Assembly: GCA_934757845.1 (NCBI GenBank)
Contig: CAKVLQ010000010.1
Coordinates: 1-37,719, forward strand
DNA from: an uncultured Clostridia bacterium
GTDB lineage: Bacteria; Bacillota; Clostridia; Christensenellales; UBA1242
Length of the DNA: 37,719 nucleotides
Direction: 5' to 3'
The stretch's first letter is position 1, and each line of letters starts with the position of its first letter. Position numbers and translations under genes: made by a program. Below, one piece after another: positions 14,184 to 23,604 of this stretch. The notes under the pieces were generated by a model. The model did not search any database, was not told where the DNA came from, and was given only the letters and a program-made list of their open reading frames with translations.

Positions 14184-17100
14184 TTATCTTTTGAATGGAG
14201 GTTTTGGTCTGTTTGCACCATAATAACCACGCTTTTTATGTTTTGATTTGTGAGCCTTAACGCAAACTGCACTTATTCCTGCAATAATTAATGCTCCGCC
14301 AATTCCAATTATGATATAAAGCCAATAATCAGCAATAAATGTTCCAAAATCAGATTTGAATTTTGCAGTTATTACAACATCACCATCAATATCAAAAATT
14401 GTGTTTTCATCAACTTGTGTTCCGTCTGGCAAAAACCAACCAACAAATGTTCCTCTTCCATTTTTAATTTCAGGAAGGCTACCAATAAATTTGCCATATT
14501 CAATTTGTCTTGTTGTGTCGCCGTCAATTTCTCCACTTTCGGTTTTGAATGTAATTTGATAGTGGTTAACAGTGTATTGAGCATAATAAACGGTTTCTTC
14601 CAAAACAGGATTTAGTTCAGGTGTCCAGCCCGCAAAGGTGTAGCCTTTTCTTGTTGGAACGCCACCAAAACTTGGCAAAGTGTTATAGTGATGATAAGTT
14701 TCTTTCAAAATTTTATCATCAAAATCACGCCATTCAACTTTATATTGTTTATATTCTTTTTTGAATTTTGCAGTATATTCTGCATCGCCTCTAACATTTT
14801 CAACATCTGGTGTCCAGCCATCAAATATATAAATAAATTCGTTGTCGTCTGGACGGAAAGGAGTGTCATGTTCATATTTTGGAACTAAACCAAAGTTAAT
14901 TTTATCAACATATAAAATTGTTCCATCAAAGTTTTTCCAAGTTATTGAATATGAATTTGTTATTCTTTCAAAGTTTGCGGTGAATGTTAGATTTTGACCA
15001 ACAAACAATGAAGTATATGAGAAGTTAACAAAACTATAAGAATATCTGTTTGTTGATGCATTAGCACTAGCAATTATTGTTATTCCGTTAATAGTAAGTT
15101 CGTTTCCATTAATGCTGATTTCGCTTCCATAAGGAACGGCTTCAAGTTTTGTTTTGTCAACACTGCCGAAGTTTGCATCATTAACATTAATAGTAATTGT
15201 GTAAGTTTTAACTTCCCAAGTTGGAGTTATAACAATATCGCCATAAGTTCCTGCTTTTATTGTTAATCGTGTTTTTGCATTGTTTAGATATGCACTTCCC
15301 ACATTTCCAGAAATTTGAAGTGATTTTAGGGTGTAACCCGCTCGTGTTGGGCAAGTAATTTTTATTGTTTTATCTTTTGAACTTAATGTATAAGTTTCTT
15401 CTTCAACAGTTCCTTCATTTGTTGATTCTGAATTGTCAAATTCAACAGTATATTGTTTTAAAACTGCTTGTGCTTGCAAATTCAAATTTGTTGCAGGCAT
15501 ATTTCCACTTAAACTTTGCTTATCATAATCAATTTCGCCTTTCCACAAACTAAATTCATAACCAATCTCAACTGTGCAGTTAATTTCAAACGGTGCACCA
15601 AATTCAAATGTTCCACCACCATCAACTGATGTTATTCCTGTTGTTTTTGAAAGAGTAATGGTGTAAGAGTTTCTTAAATAATAAACATTTATAACAGTAG
15701 ATTCATCGCCCAAAATTTGTTTTTGACTTATTGTTTTTGCACTAAAACCTTCCATATTTGGTGCTGTTATCTCTGTGGTTTTATCAGTTTCACCAAACAT
15801 TTCTTTGGTGTCTATTTTTGTCCAATGTGATGGGTCAGATTCGTCAGGAGCTAGGACATTAAAGTTTTCAGTATAATAATTAACAACATATTTTGTGTTT
15901 GTGTTTGGACTTGCAACTGCTTTTAATGTTAAGTTTATGCCTGGCATTGTAAAATTATAATCTTTATTATCGGAAGCAACAACATAATTTATGTTGTCAT
16001 ACCAATGTTTCCAACTATAACCCACTTTTAACACACAACCAACACTAATAAATTCGCCAAACTTATAAGTTCCGCTTCCACTTGTGCTTGAAATTCCGTT
16101 TGATGTTTCAACAACAAGTGTTAAAGTTTTTCGAAGATAATAAACATTAACAACTGTTGATTCATCTCCCAAAATTGTTTGTTGCGAAACAGTTTTTGTG
16201 TCAAAACCGTAAAGATTTTCAGGTTTTACATTTGTTTGAGTATTTGTTGTGCCTGTCATTTCTTTGCTATCCACTTTCGTCCAGTGAGAAGATTCATTCT
16301 CGTCAGGAACTTCTACATTTAAGTTTTGAGTATAGAAATTAACAATATATTTTGTGTTTGTGTTTGGATTAGCGGTTGCTGTGATTGTTATATCATTTGC
16401 TGGCATTTCAAAAACAAATTCCAAATTTTTGCTTAAATTTGTTAAGTTTTCATCAATAAATCCGGCAAAACTATATCCAGCCAAAAGTTCGGCTTTAATA
16501 TTTATTTTTGTTTCAAACTTAAATTTCCCGCCCAGAACTTGCAAGTTAACGCCTTCAACGCTGTTTAAAGACAAATTATATTCGTTTCGTGAATAATAAT
16601 AGTCAAATCTTGTTGTTCCGTCTGATTCTATTTTTTTAGATTGTGTGCTTGGTGCAGTAAAACCAACAAAGTTCATTGTGCTGGCTTCAACATTTAAGTT
16701 AGTTGTTCCCAAAAGGTTTTCAACTTCTTTAAGGTCATAATAAAGCCCAGTTGCACTATTTAATATTCTATCATCGCCTGCTTGTTGAATTAAACTCTCG
16801 GTATAGTGATTAATTGTGTAAGGAATAAAATCGCTTTCAAGGAATCTTCCAAACATTGTTTTATTTCCAAAATCAGTGGAATTAATTTCCATTGTTTTGA
16901 TGCCTTTATATTCACTATTATCATACCAAGCATCGAAATCATAGCCCACTTGTTCAAGATTTGGAAGAGTTAATGTTGTTCCAAATTCATATTGCAAATT
17001 TGGAAGATTATATTCTTTTGTTGCATTTTCCAAACTGAAAGTTACTGTGAAAGTTTCTCTTAAATAATAAACATTAACCACAGTTGAATTGTCGCCCAAA

Positions 17101-20100
17101 ATTTTTTGTTGAGTAACTTTCATTGCTCTAAAACCATTTTCAATTTCAGGTTCAACATTTGTTAAACTATCGGTTTCGCCAACAAATTGTTTTGACGCAA
17201 ACAATGCAAAATGCTCTTTATTGTTAATATCAGGATTTTCAATTCCAATATTTTCTTTATAATAATTTACAACATAAATTGTGTTTTGATTTGGTAAGGC
17301 TTTTGCAATTATTTCAAAGTCTTTTGCAGGCATTTTTATAGACGCTGATAGCAAATTTGAAATTACGCTTAAAGTTTCGGCGTCAACAAAACTATCAAAG
17401 CCATAACCATTAAGCACAGATGCTGAAATCATTATTTCTTCTTCAAACTTATATGTTCCGCTTCCGTTAACATTAGCAATTCCTTTTGATTTTGACAAAG
17501 ATAAAGTGTAAGAATTTCGTGAATAGAATAAATCAAGTTTTGCACTTCCATCACCCAAAATTATCAAACTTTGTTTGCTTGGAGCACTAAATCCCGCAAT
17601 ATCCAAAACATCTGGATAAACAGTTTGATTTGTTACTCCTGTTAAGTTTTGCGCTGCATATAGTTCATAATAGCCTTTATTTTCAAAATAAATATTGTTA
17701 GCTTGTACTGATTGTTCCAAACTTTCAATGTAGTGATTAACAACAAAAGGAGTTTCATCACTTTCAACAAATCTTCCATACAAAGTTTTGTTTCCAAAAT
17801 TAGTAGCCTCTATTTTTGTTAATTTTGTGCCAGTATAATCACTGTTTTCATACCACGCATCAAATTTATATCCTTCAAGGCTAAATGTTGGAAGATCAAA
17901 ACTTGTTCCAAACTCATAATTGATGCTTTGAATGTTTTGATTTGGAGTAAATACAAAATCTATTGTGTAAGAATTTCGATAATAATAAACATTAACAACG
18001 GTTGAGCCATCTTCCAAAATTTCTTTTTGAACAATAGGTTTTAAACTAAACCCATCTTTTTCACTTGCAACAACATTTGTTAAACTTTCAACTTCGCCTT
18101 CAGCGGTGATTGTCGCAAATTTTGTCCAATGTGCTTCGTTTGCTTCGTCAGGATTTTCAACCCCAATATTTTCGGTAAAGTAATTTACAGTATAATTAAC
18201 TTTCTTTGAAAGTTTTGCAACCGCTCTATATTCAATGTTAGAACTTGGCATTGCAAAAGAAATTGTTTGTTGTGGTTTTGAACCCAGTGCCCCGTTAACA
18301 TCTTCCCATCTTACAAATTTATAATTTTCAGAAAGAATGGCTTTTAGGCTAATTTGCTGTCCATACTTGAAAATTAAAGCGCCCGAATAATCTTCAAAAG
18401 AGCCATCACTTTCGGCATATTGAAGTTTTTCTATTCCTTCGGTTTTTTCAAGTGTTAAAGTGTAAGTAATTCTATTATAGAAAATTTTTACTTCATTACT
18501 TGATAAAACATAATCAAGTGCATAAAAACCATTAATATCACTCTTTACCAAGTCATTAACATAAGCAGACGAATTTTTTAATAATGTTTTATTATATTCA
18601 ACATCAGCAAGGTCATAATAAAAATTACCTACATCGCTTGTAAACTGAACTCGTCCATTACCTGCGTTGTTAGTTAAACTTTCCATATAGTGATAAACAG
18701 TAACAGTTCTTTTTTCATCTTTAACAAAAGTCCCACTAAGTGTTGCATTTGTTGTCCATATTAAACCAGAATTTAAAATTTGTATATCTTCAAGCATTGT
18801 TTCATCATCACTTGAATAAGCCCCTTTCCAACCAACAAAGGTATATCCGTCTTTTGTTGGCTTTGGAAGAGTAACATATTGCTCATAAGCAAAAGTAGTT
18901 GGAGAATATTCACTTGTTACATCTTCGCCGTCAATAATATATGTTATATTAAAAGTTTTTCGGTTATAAAAACATTTTAAAACCAAATCTCCATAGCCCA
19001 CTTTTCCGCTTGTTTTTGTTCCTTCAACTGTTGGGTCAAAAACAAAATATTCATATTGAGCATTTTCAGTGTTTGAATAAGGAGTTACTGAAACTTCAGT
19101 ATTAGGACCAGCGTTGCTTACATCAATTTTTTTAGATTCAACAAGGTCATAACCAGTAAGATTTTTATTTTGTTGATAGTGTTCAACTCTATATGTTCTT
19201 TGAGCTCGCCAATTTTCACCATCTGCCCCAACGGAAATTTCGCCACCATGCTTAATATTACTAACTTCAATTTTGTATATATTTTCTTTAAATAATGAAA
19301 CATTAATATCAGCATCCAAACCATAGTAAATTTTATAGTTTAAATCTGGAAATACATCTGGTCTTGTTAGTTTAACAAAAAATGTATAAGTTTTTCCATA
19401 TTCAGTTTCAACTGAAATATCTTCGGTGGAGTATGTTCCATCTTCCGTTTGACAAATTGCAATTCGGTCAATCATTCCGCTTGGAACTTCAAGAGTTAAT
19501 CTATAAGTTATTTTTTCAAGCGATGCTACAAACCAAATATTGCCATATTTGTTTTCATAAACTTCACCACCATTATCCCATTGTGAAATTGGTGCATAAA
19601 TTTTTTTTCCATGTCCCCAGTTGTCATTTAAAGGAATATAACTGCAACCGCTATTTAAATCATAATTTCCATCAATGTCTGTTTTCGGAAAATCTGTATT
19701 CCAATAATTTATTCTATAGCCCGCCACTTCAATATAAGGAATTTTGAATTTTGTGTTAATGTTATAGGTTATTTTATCAATAAGTTCAAGTTTTCCGTCT
19801 TCGTTAATATCCCCAACAAACCATGCTTCATAATTTTCAACACTCCACCTTGCATAAAGTGTTAGGTCAGATTGCAATTTATATTTATAATGCTCATAAT
19901 CGGCATATTTACACCATATATCATGAGCACCTTTATCATAATTCCAATTTCCTGTAAATGGTGCACCATAATATTGTTCGCCAGAAGCGGTGAAATATCC
20001 AACAAAAGTATAACCGTTTCGAGTTGGTGGCACTACATTTGGAAGATAATCCCCATATTTAAGATTAACTTCTTTTGTGTGGTCGGTGCTTGTTGCTTGT

Positions 20101-22160
20101 GGTGCTTCAAAACTAATTTTATATGTCTTTTGCCATTTTGCATAAACAAACACTTCACATATTTTTGAATAATGAGCCTGAAATTCTAGGCTTAAATATT
20201 CTCCTTGTGTAACATGAGATTTGTTAAAAATTTTGTTACTATCGCACATAAGGTAAGAAGATTTTGACCCCATGCTTAATTTTGTGTTTTCGGCAAAAGT
20301 TTTTGAAAAATAATAACCTTCAAACCTATAACCTTCTTTTGTTGGATTCTCTAGATAAACACTGTCAACCCAGTCATCGTCATCAGAACTTTCAAAAGTG
20401 CCAAGATGTTTTTCAACCACTTTTTGATTATCGCCCAAATCTATGTGAACATATATAACCGTTTCTCCGCCATTATCTTTTGTTAAAATAACTTTATATT
20501 CTTTTGTTTGTCCGTTTGAAGACACCAAAGAAAATGTAAAATTGTTATTATAATAAGAACCTTGTCTGTCAAAAGTAACACTGCAAGTGTTGGCTTCCAA
20601 ATTTTTTGTGATTGTAACGTTTTCATTATCACTCACAATATCCGCAATATCTGAATAAGTTGCAAAAACAAGATTTATTGTTGGGTTAACATTTTTATCA
20701 GTTTTATTATGATGACTTACAAAATCATAAATTGTGTTTGAATAACTATTAAACAAATCATAATAACCGTTGTTTGTTATGTAATCGTCTTCTATATTTG
20801 TTTCATAAGTAACATAATTAATTTCTAGCCCCGAGTTAACAAAAAATTGACAAGTTGTTTCAGTTTTTGAATTCCCCGCAACAAGTTTATATTCGCCATA
20901 ATCTAGTGCATCTTTTGACGCAACGGAAAATTTGTTTTGTGAATTTGTAATTAAAATTTCAAATTTGTTTGTTACATCAATGTTATCTTTAAAAATTTTA
21001 ACACCGCTGATAGTTCCATTAAATGAATATTCTAAATTAATATTGGTTTTATAGAAAACATTTTTTTGTTTTGTTTGATTTTCTGAACTTTCAAAGTTTG
21101 AATAATATTTCCCTTTCAAATTTGTAGTTAAATTTGCATTAGAATTTGTTAAAGCAAGGTTAAGCCCGTCAGTAGTTTTTTGATAATAATATCCAAAAAA
21201 ATAATCGTCATAATCTGTGTCGTCATAAAACACATAAACAATTCCGTCTATGCCAGACTCGATTGAATTGCTGTTTCCTTTGCTATTTAAACAAATCCAA
21301 GCACCTGTAAAAGTTTCGCCATTTATTGTTTGCGTAATATTATCGTCCCAACCAATTATGCTAAAAGCATTTTTAACATAATTTCCTGTTGAAGGAGTTT
21401 TGAAATAAACTTTTTTTGAATTAACTGTGCTTTCAGTTAAGCCATTATAATAAAAACCAGCATAAATAGAACCATTGTTCAAAATATGTTGTTTCATAGA
21501 TTTTATAATATCTTCTTTGTTTGGTGCATTCAAATAATAAGGAAATTTAACTCCCTTAACATTATTCATAATGTTTTTGTTTGCATAGCCTTTATAAAAA
21601 TCAAACTTTTGGTCAACATTTTGGTCGCAAAATTGAAATGAATGTTCAAAAGCAAGGTCGCTTTCAAAAACAAGACCATAATTTCGGGCTATTTCATCAA
21701 ATCCCCAAAAAAAGTTTGGATTTCCTGCTTTATAAGAATAATTAGGGTTTTGCATTGCAAATTTTTGTGCATTTATAAGATTAGCACACTCACCATGATT
21801 AAAAGCATAATTCATTGCAAGAGAAATCCAACCTTCTGAAAAATTATATTGCATATTGGTTGCTTTCATTAAAGTTGAAGAAAGAGCATTTGTGCCCGCA
21901 AAAGCATAGCCAAGACCTTGACTTGCTTGGTTTTCAGTTTGCACAAAATATTCATCACGCATACAATATTCACTTGCAAGACTTGACACTCCGTCATAAT
22001 AGTTTGACATATCAAGATAATTTCCAAGAATGTTTGTCAAATCGGATTGTGAATATGCTTTAACAAATTTACTCGCATCAAAGCCTGAATAAATTAATGG
22101 CATAAAGATTGCCACAATCATCAAAAATAAACTTAAAAAAATTTTTCTATTCGTTTTCAT
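14184..22160 (-). CDS. Giant surface protein: pseudo-papain domain plus InlB and MucBP-like repeats
   Basis: I start at ATG 22160 (2,658 residues); an in-frame TTG at 22178 is less likely. A signal peptide (KTNRKIFLSLFLMIVAIFM...) leads to a papain-like (C1) domain, residues about 40-320, recognisable by NQASQGLGYAF, YYNGL, NAFSIIGWDDN and WICLNSKG. The catalytic Cys is Gly84 and the His is Asn264; only the Gln (78) and Asn (292) positions remain, so it should be inactive. InlB B-type repeats follow to about residue 1,100. Next come about seven MucBP-like units ending in VVNVYYLR-type strands, then more InlB repeats. A C-terminal membrane helix and a basic KKRGYYG...KPPFKR tail anchor it. There is no LPXTG. 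It is likely an adhesin or mucus-binding protein. Confidence 0.88.
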   Translation of the reverse strand: MKTNRKIFLSLFLMIVAIFMPLIYSGFDASKFVKAYSQSDLTNILGNYLDMSNYYDGVSSLASEYCMRDEYFVQTENQASQGLGYAFAGTNALSSTLMKATNMQYNFSEGWISLAMNYAFNHGECANLINAQKFAMQNPNYSYKAGNPNFFWGFDEIARNYGLVFESDLAFEHSFQFCDQNVDQKFDFYKGYANKNIMNNVKGVKFPYYLNAPNKEDIIKSMKQHILNNGSIYAGFYYNGLTESTVNSKKVYFKTPSTGNYVKNAFSIIGWDDNITQTINGETFTGAWICLNSKGNSNSIESGIDGIVYVFYDDTDYDDYFFGYYYQKTTDGLNLALTNSNANLTTNLKGKYYSNFESSENQTKQKNVFYKTNINLEYSFNGTISGVKIFKDNIDVTNKFEILITNSQNKFSVASKDALDYGEYKLVAGNSKTETTCQFFVNSGLEINYVTYETNIEDDYITNNGYYDLFNSYSNTIYDFVSHHNKTDKNVNPTINLVFATYSDIADIVSDNENVTITKNLEANTCSVTFDRQGSYYNNNFTFSLVSSNGQTKEYKVILTKDNGGETVIYVHIDLGDNQKVVEKHLGTFESSDDDDWVDSVYLENPTKEGYRFEGYYFSKTFAENTKLSMGSKSSYLMCDSNKIFNKSHVTQGEYLSLEFQAHYSKICEVFVYAKWQKTYKISFEAPQATSTDHTKEVNLKYGDYLPNVVPPTRNGYTFVGYFTASGEQYYGAPFTGNWNYDKGAHDIWCKYADYEHYKYKLQSDLTLYARWSVENYEAWFVGDINEDGKLELIDKITYNINTKFKIPYIEVAGYRINYWNTDFPKTDIDGNYDLNSGCSYIPLNDNWGHGKKIYAPISQWDNGGEVYENKYGNIWFVASLEKITYRLTLEVPSGMIDRIAICQTEDGTYSTEDISVETEYGKTYTFFVKLTRPDVFPDLNYKIYYGLDADINVSLFKENIYKIEVSNIKHGGEISVGADGENWRAQRTYRVEHYQQNKNLTGYDLVESKKIDVSNAGPNTEVSVTPYSNTENAQYEYFVFDPTVEGTKTSGKVGYGDLVLKCFYNRKTFNITYIIDGEDVTSEYSPTTFAYEQYVTLPKPTKDGYTFVGWKGAYSSDDETMLEDIQILNSGLIWTTNATLSGTFVKDEKRTVTVYHYMESLTNNAGNGRVQFTSDVGNFYYDLADVEYNKTLLKNSSAYVNDLVKSDINGFYALDYVLSSNEVKIFYNRITYTLTLEKTEGIEKLQYAESDGSFEDYSGALIFKYGQQISLKAILSENYKFVRWEDVNGALGSKPQQTISFAMPSSNIEYRAVAKLSKKVNYTVNYFTENIGVENPDEANEAHWTKFATITAEGEVESLTNVVASEKDGFSLKPIVQKEILEDGSTVVNVYYYRNSYTIDFVFTPNQNIQSINYEFGTSFDLPTFSLEGYKFDAWYENSDYTGTKLTKIEATNFGNKTLYGRFVESDETPFVVNHYIESLEQSVQANNIYFENKGYYELYAAQNLTGVTNQTVYPDVLDIAGFSAPSKQSLIILGDGSAKLDLFYSRNSYTLSLSKSKGIANVNGSGTYKFEEEIMISASVLNGYGFDSFVDAETLSVISNLLSASIKMPAKDFEIIAKALPNQNTIYVVNYYKENIGIENPDINNKEHFALFASKQFVGETDSLTNVEPEIENGFRAMKVTQQKILGDNSTVVNVYYLRETFTVTFSLENATKEYNLPNLQYEFGTTLTLPNLEQVGYDFDAWYDNSEYKGIKTMEINSTDFGNKTMFGRFLESDFIPYTINHYTESLIQQAGDDRILNSATGLYYDLKEVENLLGTTNLNVEASTMNFVGFTAPSTQSKKIESDGTTRFDYYYSRNEYNLSLNSVEGVNLQVLGGKFKFETKINIKAELLAGYSFAGFIDENLTNLSKNLEFVFEMPANDITITATANPNTNTKYIVNFYTQNLNVEVPDENESSHWTKVDSKEMTGTTNTQTNVKPENLYGFDTKTVSQQTILGDESTVVNVYYLRKTLTLVVETSNGISSTSGSGTYKFGEFISVGCVLKVGYSWKHWYDNINYVVASDNKDYNFTMPGINLTLKAVASPNTNTKYVVNYYTENFNVLAPDESDPSHWTKIDTKEMFGETDKTTEITAPNMEGFSAKTISQKQILGDESTVINVYYLRNSYTITLSKTTGITSVDGGGTFEFGAPFEINCTVEIGYEFSLWKGEIDYDKQSLSGNMPATNLNLQAQAVLKQYTVEFDNSESTNEGTVEEETYTLSSKDKTIKITCPTRAGYTLKSLQISGNVGSAYLNNAKTRLTIKAGTYGDIVITPTWEVKTYTITINVNDANFGSVDKTKLEAVPYGSEISINGNELTINGITIIASANASTNRYSYSFVNFSYTSLFVGQNLTFTANFERITNSYSITWKNFDGTILYVDKINFGLVPKYEHDTPFRPDDNEFIYIFDGWTPDVENVRGDAEYTAKFKKEYKQYKVEWRDFDDKILKETYHHYNTLPSFGGVPTRKGYTFAGWTPELNPVLEETVYYAQYTVNHYQITFKTESGEIDGDTTRQIEYGKFIGSLPEIKNGRGTFVGWFLPDGTQVDENTIFDIDGDVVITAKFKSDFGTFIADYWLYIIIGIGGALIIAGISAVCVKAHKSKHKKRGYYGANRPKPPFKR

Positions 22161-22175
22161 ATTGTTATTATAACA
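22160..22175 (-). promoter_or_regulatory. Extended -10 box directly at the start codon
   Basis: On the minus strand TGT-TATAAT ends six bases before the ATG at 22160, so transcription would begin at or next to the start codon. There is no ribosome binding site. This predicts a leaderless mRNA. Confidence 0.55.
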
Positions 22176-22280
22176 CAATGCACAAAAAAAATAAAAGAAA
22201 TTGTCATATTAATAACAAAAATTAATCAAAAAAATATATTTAATTTGCAAAAATTTAAGGCATTTTTAACAAAACTTAAC

Positions 22281-22307
22281 TTGAAACTATATAATAACAT
22301 ATATAAT
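22281..22307 (+). promoter_or_regulatory. Promoter of the collagen-like protein gene
   Basis: TTGAAA at 22281 and TATAAT at 22302 are 15 bases apart; a second TATAAT lies at 22290. AAGGAG and the ATG at 22321 follow closely. Confidence 0.5.
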
Positions 22308-22320
22308 TAAGGAGTTTTTT

Positions 22321-23469
22321 ATGAAAAATAAGTGCAAATGCTCAATAAAATATTCCAAATCAAGTCAATGCATTGAAAAAATAAAAAATGGACCAATAGG
22401 GCTTAAGGGTGCTACTGGCGCTATGGGAGCAACTGGTCCACAAGGTCCAAGAGGTGAAACTGGTGCTACAGGTGCAACTGGGGCTACTGGTCCGGTTGGG
22501 GCTACTGGTGCTGTGGGTGCAACAGGTCCAAGTGGGCAAAATATTGAAGTTAGGTCTACCACCACAATAAATCCAAACGAGCAAGCAAATGTTTTGTTTG
22601 AAGAACAAGGGAACACAACCTATCTTGATTTTTATATTCCAAAGGGAAATGACGGCGTTCCCGAAAAAATTGCTGTTGGCAAAACTGCAAGCACCGACCC
22701 AACAACCGAAGCTAGAGTTGAAGAACGAATTGAAAATTCGGTTCATTATTATGATTTTTATATTCCAAAGGGCGAAAAAGGCGACAAAGGTGAAACAGGT
22801 GCAAGGGGTTTTCCTGGCGAAATTGGAATTAGTGAAGTTATAACTATTGACGGAACTGAAACCATTGACGCAGGTGAACAAGCACAAGTTCAAGACGATA
22901 AACTTGGCACCGTTCACCATTTAACTTTTTATATCCCAAAAGGAGAACCTGGCGCAAAAGGTGAAAAGGGCGACACTGGACCTGCGGGAGAAAAAGGTGA
23001 ACAAGGAAATAAGGGAGAAACTGGAGAACAAGGTCCAGAAGGACCTGCGGGACCCGCAGGTCCACCAGGGTTAACACCAGATTATAGTGCAACTATTTAT
23101 AACGAAGAAGAACAGTCATTAACAAATCTTGGGACATTATCACTTCCCGATGTTGCAATCAATAGCGGTTTTCAAGTGCATGATAGCAGTCTTTTTGTCC
23201 CAGCCACGGGAACTTATATGGCATCTCTTTCAATAAACAATTCAACAAGTGCCGAAACAGGTGATTTTGTTGCAATGAGTGTTAATAGACTTATATATCC
23301 CCCATCGAAACGACCAATAACTGTAAGCGGAAACACTAGTGCAACTTTTGCAATATTATTAAACAAAAATGATGTTATCAATTTGGTTGCAAGCGTCAAT
23401 CAAACAAAAACTCTAACAGCTTCGGGTGCACCCAGTGCAATGCTAACATTGACTATGATTTCATACTAA
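22321..23469 (+). CDS. Collagen-like surface protein with interrupted triple-helix segments
   Basis: 382 residues. A Cys-rich N-terminus (MKNKCKCSIK) is followed by Gly-x-y triplets at about 24-72 (Gly-Ala-Thr type), 151-169 (Gly-Glu-Lys/Gly-Asp-Lys type) and 208-250 (charged, then Gly-Pro-Ala). Between them sit three related modules of about 35-40 residues, each ending in FYIPKG (104-109, 146-151, 203-208). Residues 255-382 form a beta-rich C-terminal domain like the trimeric, TNF-like ends of BclA-type spore and phage fibre proteins. There is no signal peptide, so export may be through spore coat or exosporium assembly or be non-classical. AAGGAG precedes the ATG. Confidence 0.88.
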   Translation: MKNKCKCSIKYSKSSQCIEKIKNGPIGLKGATGAMGATGPQGPRGETGATGATGATGPVGATGAVGATGPSGQNIEVRSTTTINPNEQANVLFEEQGNTTYLDFYIPKGNDGVPEKIAVGKTASTDPTTEARVEERIENSVHYYDFYIPKGEKGDKGETGARGFPGEIGISEVITIDGTETIDAGEQAQVQDDKLGTVHHLTFYIPKGEPGAKGEKGDTGPAGEKGEQGNKGETGEQGPEGPAGPAGPPGLTPDYSATIYNEEEQSLTNLGTLSLPDVAINSGFQVHDSSLFVPATGTYMASLSINNSTSAETGDFVAMSVNRLIYPPSKRPITVSGNTSATFAILLNKNDVINLVASVNQTKTLTASGAPSAMLTLTMISY

Positions 23470-23574
23470 TCTTTTTGGTTAATGATTTTTAAAAATATGA
23501 TTAAAAAGAAAAACAAAAAATGGAAAAATTTTTATAATTTAATAATATAAAAAAATAAACTAACTAAACCCAAC

Positions 23575-23603
23575 AAAAAAACCGCATTAAAGCGGTTTTT
23601 TTT
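23575..23603. terminator. Bidirectional terminator
   Basis: A run of A, ACCGC, a loop, GCGGT and a run of eight T, between the convergent collagen-like and beta-repeat protein genes. Confidence 0.93.
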
Positions 23604-23604
23604 A

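Noticed and set aside
22161..22178. TTG start for the giant surface protein
   Set aside because: The extra six codons overlap the predicted -10 box and have no ribosome binding site. The ATG at 22160 gives a better signal peptide.
22360..22920. Long minus-strand frames antisense to the collagen-like gene
   Set aside because: They arise because Gly-x-y codon repeats are open in other frames. They have no ribosome binding site and low-complexity Pro/Val/Ala or Cys/Ser content.
22321..23092. CRISPR array or DNA tandem repeat in the collagen gene
   Set aside because: The periodicity is nine-base Gly-x-y coding, not conserved repeats with unique spacers. No cas genes are present.
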